Assembly: GCA_037176705.1 (NCBI GenBank)
Contig: CM073897.1
Span: 41,542,488 to 41,606,487 of the forward strand
DNA length: 64,000 bases
Direction of reading: 5' to 3'
DNA from: Molossus alvarezi
Taxonomy: Eukaryota; Chordata; Mammalia; Chiroptera; Molossidae
Of this stretch, positions 42,818-54,784 are shown one piece after another (the first letter of the stretch is position 1; every line of letters starts with the position of its first letter). The notes under the pieces were generated by a model that had not been told where the DNA came from, searched no databases, and saw nothing but the letters and a program-made list of their open reading frames with translations. A program made the position numbers and the translations under genes.

Positions 42818-42924
42818 AAGAGAAAAAAGAATATGGCGTTTTTTTCTCACAAAGAATTTGGGCGTTTGGGGGACTTAATTATAATGTCAGGTGATTGAGT
42901 CCACCTGGGGCCCTTTGCAGAGGC

Positions 42925-43105
42925 TGTGCGTCAGGGTGGTCGTTGCCTGGGAGCGCAGGGCCTCGCGGGCCTTGTTAGCGTGGAGCGGGGAGCTGGAGCT
43001 CGCTGGCTCTCCAGCCGGCAACGCGCTTCCGTGGGGCTGCCTGCTGCCCAGGAACTGAGCCCGGGCTCGGACTCCCGCCCTGCAGCTCTCGGGCACCCGC
43101 CCTTG
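42925..43105. other. Small orphan CpG-rich patch
   Basis: GC and CpG are locally much denser than in the flanks, with phrases such as CTCGCGGGCC and GGCAACGCGCTTCC. No promoter box, donor or recognisable protein is evident. It could be a small intragenic CpG island or enhancer. Confidence 0.5.
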
Positions 43106-43284
43106 CTCAGGCTAAGCAAGCACTGAGTCTCATTTCTGCATCTCTCAAGGAGAGGCCCCTGCGAGGTCTTTTCAGAGGATTACAGGAGATCAGGGCTGCG
43201 AGAGGCTCCCGGGGATCTATTACCACATACCCTTGCTTTGCTTCCTTGGAAGCAGAGGAGAATATGAGAAAGAAGATCCAAGCA

Positions 43285-43530
43285 TCTAGAATCAGATGAC
43301 CTGGGTTTACATTTTAGTCCAGCTGCTCACCAATCGCAGGCCTGTGGGAAATAGTGGAAAGGAGGGCAGACTTTCTTCAACCAGGTTCTTCCACATCGAG
43401 CCCTGGGAGTTGGGCAAGACACGTAACTTCTCACAGCCTCGCCCACAAGGTGGGAATAGCCGGGCCTCCTTTGCGGGGCTGTTGGGATGAGTTGTGATTG
43501 TGCCTGTGAAGTGCTGAATGCGGTTTCCGG
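43285..43530 (+). mobile_element. MIR SINE with internal insertion
   Basis: AATCAGATGACCTGGGTTTA begins a sense MIR. Its core resumes at GTTGGGCAAGACACGTAACT and continues into GGCTGTTGGGATGAGTTGTG, with about 60 bases of other sequence between. Confidence 0.7.
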
Positions 43531-43789
43531 TGTGTGTGGTCCTGGACATGTGTATGGAATCAAAGTGTTCATGGGCCAGGCTGGTGAGTTCGGGGCCAGG
43601 CGTGGTCAGTGGTGGGGGAAGGCAGGGGGCGTGAGGGGAGCGGAAAAGTGGGGGAGCACTGGCAATTACAAGATGGGAACCGCAATGCAATTCAGTTTTG
43701 TTTTTTATTTTTAATCCAGCTGGTAATAACAGTGGGAGGGGGGACTCAAATTTAATTAATTGTTCCCCCTTTTGACCCTTTTCTTTAGG

Positions 43790-43940
43790 GGAAGCCTCAG
43801 TTTCCTCATCTGCAAAATGGAGGTATTAGTGCCTTCCCTGGCCAACCTCACAGAGGAGCTATGAACACATGAGATTAAAAAAAAATGTACCTGAAAGCAT
43901 TTTGTAAACTGTAAAGTGCTGTGTAAATGTAAATGATGAT
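43790..43940 (+). mobile_element. MIR SINE
   Basis: CTCAGTTTCCTCATCTGCAA, AATGGAGGTATTAGTGCCTT and TGTAAAGTGCTGTGTAAATG form a clear sense MIR 3' half. Confidence 0.9.
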
Positions 43941-43944
43941 TCGT

Positions 43945-45179
43945 TCATTTAACATTGTTTTGTTGGTGTCTGATTCTGAACAGTGCTAGCCCTCCCGTTG
44001 GGTCAAGGTGGTGTGTTTCCTGAACGAGCATGGGGGAATCGCGGCTTGGTGGGGTTTTGCTTTGTCCACGTCATCTCTGAGCTGGAAAAGCTGGAGAGTT
44101 CCTTCAACCAAAAGGCCATATCTTTCAGGTCTATCGACAGCATGTCATGTGGAACTCAAAGTTGCCTTTTGTGCATGCAGATAGATTGCCTCTATTAGTT
44201 CCTTCTTGTCATCATGACCTGTCAGAGGGAAAATTAAATGTGCCTACAAATATTTCAATATTTATGCTGTGTGCAAGGTTTAATATTCATCTGGAGTGCG
44301 TAGTGGAGACAGGAAAATAAAATCCCCATTCTTTAGGCTAAAGATGTGCTCAGTTCAGCAAGAAATCTTTGAACACCTACTATAAGCTAGTGAGGGCAGG
44401 GTGTGCTAGGGTCTGCGAAAAAAAGACACCAAATTCTAATACTGACGCTTCATATCTGCATGTTGCTGCAGGAGCCCTGGGGATCCCAGATCATTCCTGT
44501 GGGGGTGAGGAAATCTACCCAGAGGTTGGGGAGAGGGAAGCAGGTGAAGTGGGTGGCAGACCACAGCTGGCGTTTGCAGTGAAGGGGGAGGGTCCATCCG
44601 GCGTCAGGAACCCACAGCCACCTGTTGGGATGTGGGCCGTGTTTGCCAGTGGGACCAAGAGATAGAAACCAGTAGCTCAGAGTCATGAAAACCAAAAGGG
44701 GCTGAAAGAGGCTGAGCGTTTGCCAGGGAAACACATGACTCTCGGCAAGTGTATCTGTTTTCCCAGCGATGTAAGAATGGACTTGCAAGTGTATTGTTAC
44801 AGCTGGGAAGGGGATAACTTTACTGAAGGGAGGGATGGTCAATGAAAATAAGTTGTAAAGCATGTGTTGTTCATTTACGAGAACTCTGATGATTTGTGTC
44901 ACTGATAACGTGATGTTTGGATTATGCTGTCATGGTCATTTTTCTTTATGTCAATGTAAAAATTATGCTGATTTCATAAGTTCACTCGTGACTTCATTCC
45001 CCTAACCCTGTTTTTTTCCCCAGTAAGGTCCTAAAATTCCTCAAGCCTGACTTCTCCTGCCCCAGGGGTTTTCAGAAACCTAACCCCCTGGTTGGCGAGG
45101 GACTGCGGTGTGGAAGTGGTGACTGCCCTCAAGGAGCTTACAATCTAGCTGGGGGTAAGCGGCTTGCACATGAACGCAA
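43945..45179. other. Unique sequence, no feature recognised
   Basis: No exon, RNA gene or clear repeat. Short frames overlap on both strands. Confidence 0.4.
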
Positions 45180-45250
45180 CTAGACTGTGAGCTTCTAGAG
45201 GGCAGGGGCCTTACCCTGGTCATCTCTCTTCTCACCCTGCACCCTCCCTG
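45180..45250 (+). mobile_element. L2 3' end fragment
   Basis: TAGACTGTGAGCTTCTAGAG followed by GGCAGGGGCC is the L2 3' terminal phrase. Confidence 0.7.
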
Positions 45251-45879
45251 CGCGATCTCATCCATCCCATGGCGTCGACCACCACCCGGCTGCGGAGGAG
45301 CCTCTGGGCCTGGACTCTGCCGAGGGCCCCACGCTGCTCTCCAGCCGTCCACAGCTGTGGGGTGTGGGGGACTCCACCAGCACTGCTGACTCACCGAACC
45401 CAGCCGGTCATCTCCCCCTGGGCCAGCTCCGGCTCCTGGGCTCTGGGGCTCTGTCCCCAAATCTGAGGTCCCAGATTCACTCTTACGGACTGAGCTTGAT
45501 GGAAAAATAAAATGCTTATGTTTCAATGTTAAGTAAACTGAGGAGTCTATCCCATTGTATGGACCTAAAGAGCTCATTTGTGTTAAATACGCGGATCGAA
45601 AGCGAGAGAAAGGCTCCAGAATGTGTCAGTGGTGACAAATGGCCCATGTTTTCTTTTTCTGGCACTCGTGTGCTTTCTAAATCTCCCGCAATAAATATGT
45701 ATTGCTTTTATAACCAGCCAACAACATATCTGATAAAAACGGTTAAAAGGTCTCGATCTGGGTGTCACCTTCTCTGGGACACATTCTAATTCGTTTTGTC
45801 CCACTGGGAGCCTGAGACTTTGGCGGCGGCAGCCTCAGTGTTTGTGCGGCCCTGGTGGGGGACGTGTCCCACTGTGTTC
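45251..45879. other. Unique sequence, no feature recognised
   Basis: CpG is slightly raised at 45250-45320, without other exon or promoter signs. Confidence 0.4.
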
Positions 45880-46015
45880 TCTCTACACGCCTGCTCCCTG
45901 CTAGACTGTGAGCTCCTTGAGGGCAGAGACAGGGCTTTATCGTCTTGTATTCCCAGTGCCTAGCATGAGGCCGACACAGGTAACCACTCAATACATGTCT
46001 GTTGTTTAAAAGAAA
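45880..46015 (+). mobile_element. L2 3' end
   Basis: CTAGACTGTGAGCTCCTTGA, GTCTTGTATTCCCAGTGCC and CCACTCAATACATGTCTG match the L2 3' terminus closely. Confidence 0.92.
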
Positions 46016-46394
46016 GAAGGAGGGAGGAAAGGGGAATGACATTGATTCTCAAAACAAATTTTCTTTTCTCATGGACATTTAGTATTCTTGCCCCTCTCCA
46101 AGAGTCTTTATTTGTTGGTTTTTAATCTGTGGAACCAATGCATTTTAAAATCAGTGATTCACATATTTCTTATTTTTGTTCATCAAAGATCATACAAATG
46201 CCCATCAGAGCTCCTGAGGGGTGGAGTCTGGCACCTTAGCAGCTGTCCCAAGCTGGACTTGGGCCAAGTGCCCCTTGACACCCAGCGCATGACACTCAGG
46301 ACTGTCTTGAGTCCTGGAGCATCCTTTTAAGTGGAACAATGGCAAACTGGAGTGTCTGTAAAAGGGGGAGAGCAAGGGAACAGACATAATAGGA
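46016..46394. other. Unique sequence, no feature recognised
   Basis: No exon or repeat family is recognised. Confidence 0.4.
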
Positions 46395-46620
46395 GAAACA
46401 ACAATAGCCAACTTCTGTTGTGTGTTTACTCTGTGCCCGGCACTTTGCTAAGCATCAACATGTATTGTCCCCCTCAACCCTCTAAACAGCCCTACGAGAT
46501 ATGTACTATTATCATCATCCCCATTTTGTAGATGAGGAAACTGAGGCTCAATGACAAAACACATGAGGAAAATGGAATTTGAACCGTGGTCTGCAGATTG
46601 AAGAGCTTGAGTCCGACACC
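46395..46620 (-). mobile_element. MIR SINE
   Basis: CATCCCCATTTTGTAGATGA, GGAAACTGAGGCTCAATGAC and GGCACTTTGCTAAGCATC give a nearly full-length antisense MIR. Confidence 0.95.
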
Positions 46621-46997
46621 ATTTCTCTCTTCTGAAATGACTGGGAAAGGGCTGGAAGGAGAGGAGAGGGGTGCTTGGGAAGCAGATCCTTGTCTGGTGA
46701 GGTTCCAGAGTAGCAGTGCTTAGCCCGAAATACACAAGCCCGTAATGAGGCCCAAGATACGCCTGAGGTTGTAGGCAATTGGCTCCATGTGTGTGCAGTT
46801 TTCTGGAAGTTCTTCAAAGAGTCGGTGTGGTTTAAAAAAATTGATTAAGAAAGCAAAGCCTGGGCTGGGGAGGAGCTGCAGTGACTGGAGCCTGGCTCCA
46901 CGCTGGGAAGGATTTAATCATTTAACCATTAAGTCCCACCTAGTGGAAAGGGCTATGGTCTGGTTGCTAAGGCGGCTCTGAGAACTTGGAGAGATAA

Positions 46998-46999
<2 letters not shown>
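46621..46999. other. Unique sequence, no feature recognised
   Basis: No exon or repeat family is recognised. Confidence 0.4.

Positions 47000-47033
<34 letters not shown>
47000..47033. repeat. (GT)n microsatellite
   Basis: Seventeen GT units. Confidence 0.97.
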
Positions 47034-47034
<1 letters not shown>

Positions 47035-47164
47035 TCCTTGGGTGTTTAGAACAAACTGATTACCAAATCAATCAACAAATATTTATTCAAGTATAAACCT
47101 GATAGCGTTCTAGTTTGTCAGGGTTGTTTAAAGAAGGATTTCTGCCTTGGGTGGGAGTTCAGGC

Positions 47165-47385
47165 TAATGAGATAATAATAATTACATTTATTGAGTGCTG
47201 GCTGTGCCTCAGGCAACTCTGCTGGGCACTTGATACACACAAGTCCCCTTAATCCTCACAGCAGCCCCAGCCAGGAAGGTTTTATACCCCACTCTGCACA
47301 GAAGAAGAAGCTCGGAGAGTTTGAATGTCTTGCCTAAGGTCATAGTAACTTAATCTATGTCAGTAGGGGAACCAAACAACCCTGT
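47165..47385 (-). mobile_element. MIR SINE
   Basis: CATTTATTGAGTGCTGGCTG, CCCCTTAATCCTCACAGCAG and GTCTTGCCTAAGGTCATAGT give a full-length antisense MIR. Confidence 0.93.
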
Positions 47386-48084
47386 TTCCAAAAATCCACA
47401 TTTTCTCCTGTTTCCTTCTTTTTCTTAACGTGTCTGTTTCCACCAGAAGTCAGGTCCACTGACTTATCAAGTGAATAAACAAAAGTTACTCAGGTAAAGA
47501 TTCGGTGCCTGCTGGTCTCAGCCAGGATGCGTTACAAGGAAGCCTTGCCGTGGGTAACACATTGAGCTAGATCACCTCCTAGGTCTCACCTAGCTTTAAG
47601 TTCTCGGGGAGTCAGAGAATCAAACCTTCCATTGTTCTTACAAAGCAGACACTATCGCCCTCCCACCGGCCGGCCTCTCCTCTTCGGCCACGGTGGCCAT
47701 GATCACAGTAGTTTCTGTCTGCCTAACAGATGAATCCTTGTCCATAAGCCATTTACAGCGAGGAGAAAGTAACCATGCAAATAGGGGAAACCACTAGTCA
47801 TTTCAGCCAATTCTCCCTCCCCAGGGAAGAATGTGGGACCAATAGATTTCCGCTCATTGAAACAGTTGGAACCCAGCTGCTCACGGCATTGGTTGATTTC
47901 AGAAAATTGGTAAATCACAGTAAGAAAGGGCAAAGGAAACACTGGGAGTCCTTGGGGTCGATGAGGCGTGGGTCTGTCTTCACAGGTCAGGGCGTGAAAA
48001 GTCATGCAGGGCAGTTGCAAGATGAATAAATCCTGTTCTATGCTGAAGAAGGGTGGGGGCTGGGCTGGCTGAGCCCATGGCTCG
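47386..48084. other. Unique sequence, no feature recognised
   Basis: Overlapping frames lie near 47700-48130 on both strands, without splice borders. Confidence 0.4.
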
Positions 48085-48410
48085 GGGGGCTCACTCCTCT
48101 TCGCTGAATCTTCCCACTTCCCTCTGCTCACCATCCTGCTCAGACCTCTGTGAGGTTGTCATGCTGTTCCCTCTGCTTGGAATGCCTCCTCTTCGTCCCC
48201 TTGGCCAAATCTTACTTCCCAAAACTCAGTCCCAGTGGCCCTCATAGAAAGCTTCTTTCCGATCTATCTCTCCCAGATCCACTGTCCCCGCCTCCACTGT
48301 GGGCCCAGCTCTTCTAGCACCTCACACGCTGTGACCCTTAGTTTTTTCGGTGTCTGTCTTGTCTTCCATCACAGGGCCAGGTACTCAAGGAGGTCTAGTG
48401 AATACAGCTG
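48085..48410 (+). mobile_element. L2 LINE 3' region
   Basis: TGCTGTTCCCTCTGCTTGGA, ATGCCTCCTCTTCGTCCCCT and CTCATAGAAAGCTTCTTTCC are in L2 3' order. Confidence 0.88.
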
Positions 48411-48939
48411 AATAATTCTCTAATCAGCCCTGAGCTTGTTCTGTTGAAGGCTACGTCTCACTGGGCTCATGTTATTGAGAGCCCTCACCTGGGCAGGAGT
48501 GGACGTCAGCCTTCATACCTGTCCGGCAGTTCCTGGCTTCCAAAGTGTGTTTACATCGCTGTGCCCCTCACTCCCCTTAACCCCGAGAGGTAGGCAGGCT
48601 GAACACTGCTGACTTTCAAAAGCACCTAACCTAATTTTCAGCCCAGATGGGACACCCCCATCCCAATTGTCTGCTGCTTCTGAAAAATTGAACTTTTGCC
48701 TCCTGAAGTGTATTTTGACCCCACAGGGCAGCGGGGAGGGCCTGGGGTGTCCTAGGTTAAAGGGCACACATAGTGGGGTGCACCTAAGTGTGGGAAAGAG
48801 AGAAAAGTACAGAGCTTGCAGAGACCTCGGGCCACATTAGATAGCATATGTTTTTCTCTGAGTAGGACTCTATCATTTTTCTTGCACGAGTCGGAGTAAA
48901 TGTAAACAAACGCGCATATGTAAATTCATTAATTTAAAA
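48411..48939. other. Unique sequence, no feature recognised
   Basis: No exon or repeat family is recognised. Confidence 0.4.
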
Positions 48940-49060
48940 AATAGTCTCTCTGAGCTGTAATCTTTCTTCAGTAGGAATGATAACAATAATACCTTCTGTG
49001 CAAGCCTGTCATGCAGATGTAATGAGAAACCACATACAAGTGGGCTTTCACAGTAGCAGA
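48940..49060 (+). mobile_element. MIR SINE fragment
   Basis: GTCTCTCTGAGCTGTAATCT and GATAACAATAATACCTTCTG are the sense MIR core. Confidence 0.75.
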
Positions 49061-49544
49061 GAGCTGGTGTTTTTAAATGCTAGGCTGTTTTCCTTCTAAG
49101 TCTCCACCGGGCAGCCTTCCTTTGACAGCATCTGTAGATTGATTTCTTGATTGCTTGCAAGCCCCAGAGGAAGGGAGGAAAGAAAAGTCATATCTGCCTT
49201 CCCCAAGTACCCGATCATTCAGGTGCCAGCCCACCTAAAATTCTGAGACCAATAGACCACCCTCAGTTGAAGTCCTGTGACCCCCTGAACTGAATGGCCT
49301 CATCACTTCTACCTCGCTGGCTCCCAAAGCAGCCTGGCTGTTACCCTGCACCTACTTACTGGGATGCCCTTCCTCCCTTGTTGGTCATGAGTGACAGCTG
49401 CCTCTGGCCTAGAAAGGAATTATCCAGATGCTAAATATTGGAGAAGAGCAATTAACTCCAGAAACAGCATCTGGAGAAGAAGCAGGAGTGGAACATCTGT
49501 GCTGGCATCCAGTAGCCGTGGCGCACAAGGCAGAGAGGGCAGCT
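49061..49544. other. Unique sequence, no feature recognised
   Basis: No exon or repeat family is recognised. Confidence 0.4.
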
Positions 49545-49760
49545 TCAGGGTCGCTCAGACCTGGACCCGAGTCCTGATTCTGCCCCGACTGCCTTTCATC
49601 TTGTCCGGGTCACTCAGCTCCTTACCTTCGTTTCTCCCTTTGCAATATGGTGAGGTTCATAACTAGAATACCTATACCCTAGGGCTATGTTGAGGATGAA
49701 ATAAAATCGTGTATAAAAATTAATGAGCACACTGCCTGGTACATGGTAAGCGACCGTGAA
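49545..49760 (+). mobile_element. MIR SINE
   Basis: CAGACCTGGACCCGAGTCCT, GCTATGTTGAGGATGAAATA and GAGCACACTGCCTGGTACAT give a near full-length sense MIR. Confidence 0.9.
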
Positions 49761-50879
49761 TTTCATGTCCCCAGTCATGGCTAGCGGGATGGCCCGCGCC
49801 TTCTTAGTTTCTGCTTTTCCCTGAATCTGAGCCCCTTGAGAGCCTTTCCCTGACTCCTCAGGCCAATGCTGGTGTCTTCCTTCTCTGCGCCTGTAGGTCT
49901 GGCTTCTGCACGTCAGGCGCTGCTGACACTCCTGCGTCCTCGACTTGGCTCTGAAGCACTCGGTGCAGGGCTCAGGAAAGAAGGAATGAGGGGCAGAGTC
50001 CCCTCTGTCAACGATGAGGCTCCCGTCTCCCACAGTCATTGTCCCTGGCACACAGAGAGACTGGTTTCCTTTGAGTGTGTCTTTCTGGGCGTTGGTGACT
50101 CACGGAGTTACTCAAGCTGCTCTCCCTTCTCTGCCTCTGAGAGATCTGATGGTCATGGAGTGTGAGCCAGAGAGGAGAGAGGGGTGGGGAGACCCAGCAG
50201 CAGCCATGCCTGAAGGTCAGAGGGAACTCTGCGCCTTAATGGGCTGGGAACACACAAAAGGAGAGGGGACAGATGTGCCAGCTCACCCACATGGGCTGTT
50301 GTGTCCCCTGCCTTCCCTGCCTGCCTCCCAGTTAGGCCTGCGATTTGGCAGCCACCTCCTCCTGCAACAGTGTGAACAGCGGGGCTGCCTTGGGAGCCAG
50401 GAAGACAGAAGTGACGAGGCCATTCAGGTCTGGGGATCACAAGGCTGCTACTGAGGAAGGTGCCCTTGTCTCAACTTTTGGGCAGGGCTGGCTCCTGAGT
50501 ACCCAATAATCAATGGGTTTTGTGTGGCTTTTTTTTCCCCTGTGTTTTTTCTAGGGTGTGCAGTGATCAAGCAATTGGCAAACCAATCTACAGATACTCT
50601 TGAACACGAAAGAGAGAGAACACACGATACAAGGAAGTAGGAGCGGCCAGGAGCTAGGGTGGGATAGGACTCAGAAGAAATGATGTCTAATTGCACCACA
50701 CAACTGGGGAGAGGGCTGGGCCTGGTGCGGAATTCCGAGGAGGGGGAGGCTGGCCAAGGATTTCATCTAAGCCCTGAAAATGTATTGGCCATGGAGAATG
50801 CACGCAAGGAGAGGACATAGGCAGGGCCAGGTCTGCGCAAAGACGCAGGAGCCTTAGATCCATGAGGATCTGCTGTTTA
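49761..50879. other. Unique sequence, no feature recognised
   Basis: Chance frames occur on both strands near 49800-50450, but no exon is supported. Confidence 0.4.
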
Positions 50880-50985
50880 TCATACACCTGCTGAGCATCT
50901 GACACTTGTTAACAACTTCATTCTCACTCTAACGATCAGGTATTGTGCCTACGTTTCACAGACGAGCACAGAGACTAAGGACCTC
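50880..50985 (-). mobile_element. MIR SINE fragment
   Basis: TCATTCTCACTCTAACGATC and ACGTTTCACAGACGAGCACA are antisense MIR core phrases. Confidence 0.65.
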
Positions 50986-51739
50986 TCATAAGACTCAAGC
51001 TCCTGGAGATCAGGGAGCAACACATCTTAGTCATTTCTGTATCCTGAGTACCGAGCCCAGAACAGGCCTCTGGTCAATGCTCAGTGATGTTAAAAAGCAT
51101 AGAGCGTACCCAGGAGCATCCAGCAGAGCCGGGGTTCTAAGTCAGATCCCCAAAGCCGGCGCAGCCTGTCTGTGCTGGAGTGGCTGCAAAGTGTTTGTGA
51201 AAGAGGGTTAGGTGGTAAGTGTCTAGAGAAGGGTGGGAGCATGCTGAGGAGAACCGCAGAGGATGGGACCCGATGCCATAGCCCCGGGGGTCACCGGAAG
51301 TCACTGGAGTGACCTGAGGCCTGTGGTGAGAGTGTCAACGCAGGGCTGCTGGCAGACGTTCCTGGGTCGTGATTCTCCTGCTACATCTTCGCGGAGCCCG
51401 AGCATGCCGCTTCTCCAGTCCCGGATTCTCCAGTCCCGGCTTCCAGCTCCCGATTTCTTGCTCAGAGTGCCCGCCCTCCAGATAGCAGGCTACCCGCTGT
51501 CAGGGCTGGGGTCCGGGCGCTTCCCCTCTGTGCCCTCAGTGCCGGGCCCGGGGTGCAGTAGGTGCTCCCTGTGGTGCGATGGATCAGTTTTAGACAACAG
51601 GAGTCCGCACCAGTCAGGCTCCTGTTCGGCGACATCTTCCCGGCAACAAGTCAGAACTGATGGGGCGCGGCCCTGGGAAGGGATGAATGGTCTCTTCCTC
51701 TCTGTGGGGACACGGTTTTCTCCAGGGTGGCATGGTTGC
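50986..51739. other. Unique sequence with a 15-bp period duplication
   Basis: TTCTCCAGTCCCGG occurs at 51411-51424 and 51426-51439. A 184-codon frame across 51263-51817 has no family resemblance that I can see and runs into an LTR-like repeat. Confidence 0.4.
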
Positions 51740-52166
51740 GTCTTAGTTTCCTGGAGTCCCGTAACAAAGTACCATGGAACAAGGGGCTCAAAACAACAGA
51801 AACGCATTCTCTTCTAACTCTGCGGGCTAGAGTCCAAAAGCAAGGTTTGCACGACTGGCTCCTGTCCGGGTGCTGGTGGTTGCCGACCCCCTTTGGTGCT
51901 CCTCGGCCTGCAGCTGGTCCCCCGTCTCTGCTGCCCTTCCCTCCGCGTGTCTGGGTCTCCACACAGCGTTCTTCCCTCCGTGTCTCGTCTGAGGACGCCG
52001 TTCACACTGGGTTAGGGGCTCATGCTCATCCAGTTTGCCCTCATTTTGATTTAAATCTTATGACATCTGCAAAGGTCCTATTTCCAAATAAGCTCACAGA
52101 CCCAGGTACCAGGGATGAGGTTAGGACTTCAACTTATCTTTTGGGGGGACACCGTTCAACCCCAAC
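51740..52166 (-). mobile_element. Old LTR-like repeat, family name uncertain
   Basis: CCCGTAACAAAGTACCATGG, GCTCAAAACAACAGAAACGC, TCCTATTTCCAAATAAGCTC and ACACCGTTCAACCCCAACAG occur in the order of a very common mammalian repeat that I recall as LTR-like (MaLR or ERVL group). No internal retroviral genes are present. Confidence 0.6.
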
Positions 52167-52224
52167 AGTTGGTTATCGCATATCAGTGATAACGTGTGTA
52201 CATGGTGTTTTGTAGTTCACGAAA

Positions 52225-52400
52225 CCGTGATGATTCCACTACATTCTCAAGAAAGTCCTAGGGGAAGATGGCATAATCAGCCCTGGTACAGATGCCGAAA
52301 CAGGTGTAGAGAGCGATTTGCTCCAACTCACGCAGCTAGAAAGTGGCAGAAGAAGGACTTGAAGCTGGGTCATCCGACTCAGACCAGGCTCCTTCCCACT
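52225..52400 (-). mobile_element. MIR SINE
   Basis: CAACTCACGCAGCTAGAAAG and GACTTGAAGCTGGGTCATCC are antisense MIR phrases. Confidence 0.7.
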
Positions 52401-53159
52401 GACCTTGGGGGCTGCTGGGGTGTGGGGGCAGGTATGTGGCTCACAGGGTGCTCAGGGGGAGCCTAGCACCCCATAAGAGCTCCCTGGCTCCAGCTGCATT
52501 TCGAAGCTGGCTCTTGCTGGAGCACACGGCCCAGCTACGGAACGAGGCAGAAGGCACATTTGGGGAGAACTAGGGCTCAGGCGTGTGCAGAGGTTTCCGT
52601 GCGAGGGGGGCTGATTTCACTCCAGGGGGTGGGAGCCAGGCTTGCGATTTGTAGTTTCTTCCTGTCAAAGAACAAGACGAACAAGCCGGAGACTCTCCCG
52701 AGGTCCAGCATTTGGCAGCTTCTCGTTGTCCGGGCTGCCGCCTTCCTTGAGTCTCGCCCCCAATTCAGGCCCATCCTTCCCGTCCCCTCCCCCAGGGGGT
52801 GACGGCCAGAGCCAGGGGCATCTGTTTCTCACCCACACTGGTGGCTCCCTACTGCCCCAAGGTAAAGCACACACCTTCTAGAACATTCCTTTCTCCCCGA
52901 GCAGTCAAACTTGGCTCCCCTCTTCTTCCCATGTCCATCTTAGCATCCCCACCTCTGCTTTTCAGGGCGGGCCTCCCAGCCCCATTTGCGCAGCTGCCTT
53001 TTCGGTTCATTTCCATTTCACTGGTCATTGTCAGAAAGAGAAGCACCAGCGGCGGCGGCGTGGTCCCTCCATGCAAAGACTCCACAAATGGGAGCCCGCA
53101 TCATCACGTCCCGAGGCCGTGGAGCCTGGCGCGGCTTTGGGGATGTCCTGTTTAGCCGT
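52401..53159. other. Unique sequence, no feature recognised
   Basis: A short (GGC)n run with a few CpGs lies near 53051-53063. No exon is supported. Confidence 0.4.
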
Positions 53160-53345
53160 TCAAAGCATCCTGCGAAGGAGGTAGTACTAGCCCCGTGGGC
53201 AGATGAGGAAACGGGGCCCAGATGCTAGGAGCATCCCAGGGACCTCAGTTTGAGTCCCACCTCTGCCCCCCTTTATGTCACTCTGTCTGGGCCAGTCTCC
53301 TCATCTCTGCGCTCCACCTCCCCTTCTCTGAAAGGGGGTGTCCTG
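53160..53345. mobile_element. Two MIR-like fragments, opposed
   Basis: GGGCAGATGAGGAAACGGGG (antisense core) is followed by CAGTTTGAGTCCCACCTCTG and CAGTCTCCTCATCTCTGCGC (sense core). The two face each other. Confidence 0.6.
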
Positions 53346-53958
53346 TCCCACAGGGCTGTTTGGACGCGGAAGGAGGAATCTCTGAGTGTGGGGAGCGGGC
53401 ACAGGCTGGGCCTCGTCGCTTGCAGCTGGGTTTCAGAGTGGGAGGGGGCGGGTGTGGGAGAGGAAAGCCGGGGGGGTCGGGCACTGGGGCGGGGGCAGTA
53501 GAGGTGAAGTCGGGGCTCCACACTGAACAACGCTGGGGGAGAACCGTGGAACCAGTGTGGATTTCTGACTCCCTGACTGTATGTGCATCACTGTCCTTTC
53601 TCTGTGTTAAAATGCTGAGAATTCCATCGTTCGTTTTCGGGGAGGGGAAAGAGCGGGGAGAAAGAAGGAGCAGGCCTGGTGGTGGGCCCCCTGAAGAATC
53701 AGCACCTGTTTGATGCGGAAGAGATGCCAAGCTCTGTGCGTGGCGCTTCCCGGGTCTGGCAGGTGCCAGGAGGGCTCTGGGCCCCGCAAGGAGATGGCCC
53801 GGTCAGGACCTGTGCCGGCTCAGTACCCTTACCCATGGGCCCCAGGTGTGGGGGAGGGGGAGCAGTGCCCAGGCAGACCTCTTGGGGAAGTGGGGTCCTG
53901 TGGGCAGATTGTGTGCTTCCTGCTTTCAACCCTTTCCTGTGTAATCTGGGAGCACATA
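53346..53958. other. Unique G-rich sequence
   Basis: Several G runs at 53438-53500 make further quadruplex formation possible. No exon is supported. Confidence 0.4.
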
Positions 53959-54050
53959 CAGGGTGGGCAAAACAGAGTTTATTCTTGTATTATCATGTAT
54001 TAATTACATTTTCCATAGGAACGGTTGTAAACCTACGTTTGCCCACCCCA
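53959..54050. mobile_element. Tc1/mariner-type MITE
   Basis: CAGGGTGGGCAAAAC at the left end and the inverse of TGGGGTGGGCAAACG at the right form terminal inverted repeats. The element is about 92 bases and is flanked by the TA dinucleotides typical of mariner targets (53957-53958 and 54051-54052). The inside is AT-rich, with GGTTGTAAACCTACG near the right end. It has no transposase and would have been moved in trans by a related mariner. Confidence 0.88.
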
Positions 54051-54052
54051 TA

Positions 54053-54784
54053 TAGAAACCTTATGTGGGTGTGTTTCCTTCCTGCGACCATCCTTTACCA
54101 AGGGGAGCTACCAGCCATCCGCCTACTAATTTAGCCTGTCACTCCAACGCCCCAAGGCTATTGGCAATTCACAAAGTGTGTATCTGCCAATTACTCTATG
54201 AAGTAATTGTTCCATGTGCCATGTTCACGCTCCTTCTGCTTCCAAGTTCACCATGTGCCTCTCTCCTGCCTGGCTTCAGCACAAGCCTTCTGTGTCCGCC
54301 CGGGGTTTCCCAGTGAGCACACATCACAAGGGAAGTGTTATCGGGGGCTGTGAGACAGGGGATAAGGCTCTCCCCTGAGGTACCCCTCTTCCTCTCCATA
54401 CCCATCCTGCAGTGTTCCCTGGGGCTCAGCCATGAGGCGTTGCTGTCCTTGACCTCAGACCTGGATTTTCCTGTCTGCGAACAGTCTGATGGAGTCTGTG
54501 CTGGTTATAAGGCAGATATCTTTAGAAATAGTAACTGCATAAAAAGAGAAAAGCCGATGTTTTTTTTCTTGGCTGTCTCTTGAAAACACCCCTTATTGAT
54601 TTCTTGTTCAAAGAGGAAGAAAAAGACATTTGGTTATAGGTAAACACCAATCTTCGGTGTCTTTTGGTTGAATGGCATGATAGGAGTGATCACAGCTGTC
54701 CCAAGGAAATGAGTGCATGTCCGCAGTCCGTCATCTGAAGCTCCCGGGGTCAGACGTGTCTGGGAACTGGCTGTGTTTGTCTTT
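54053..54784. other. Unique sequence, no feature recognised
   Basis: No exon or repeat family is recognised. Confidence 0.4.

Noticed and set aside
51740..52166. Endogenous retrovirus with genes
   Set aside because: Only an LTR-like stretch is visible. No gag, pol or env-like frame lies in or beside it.
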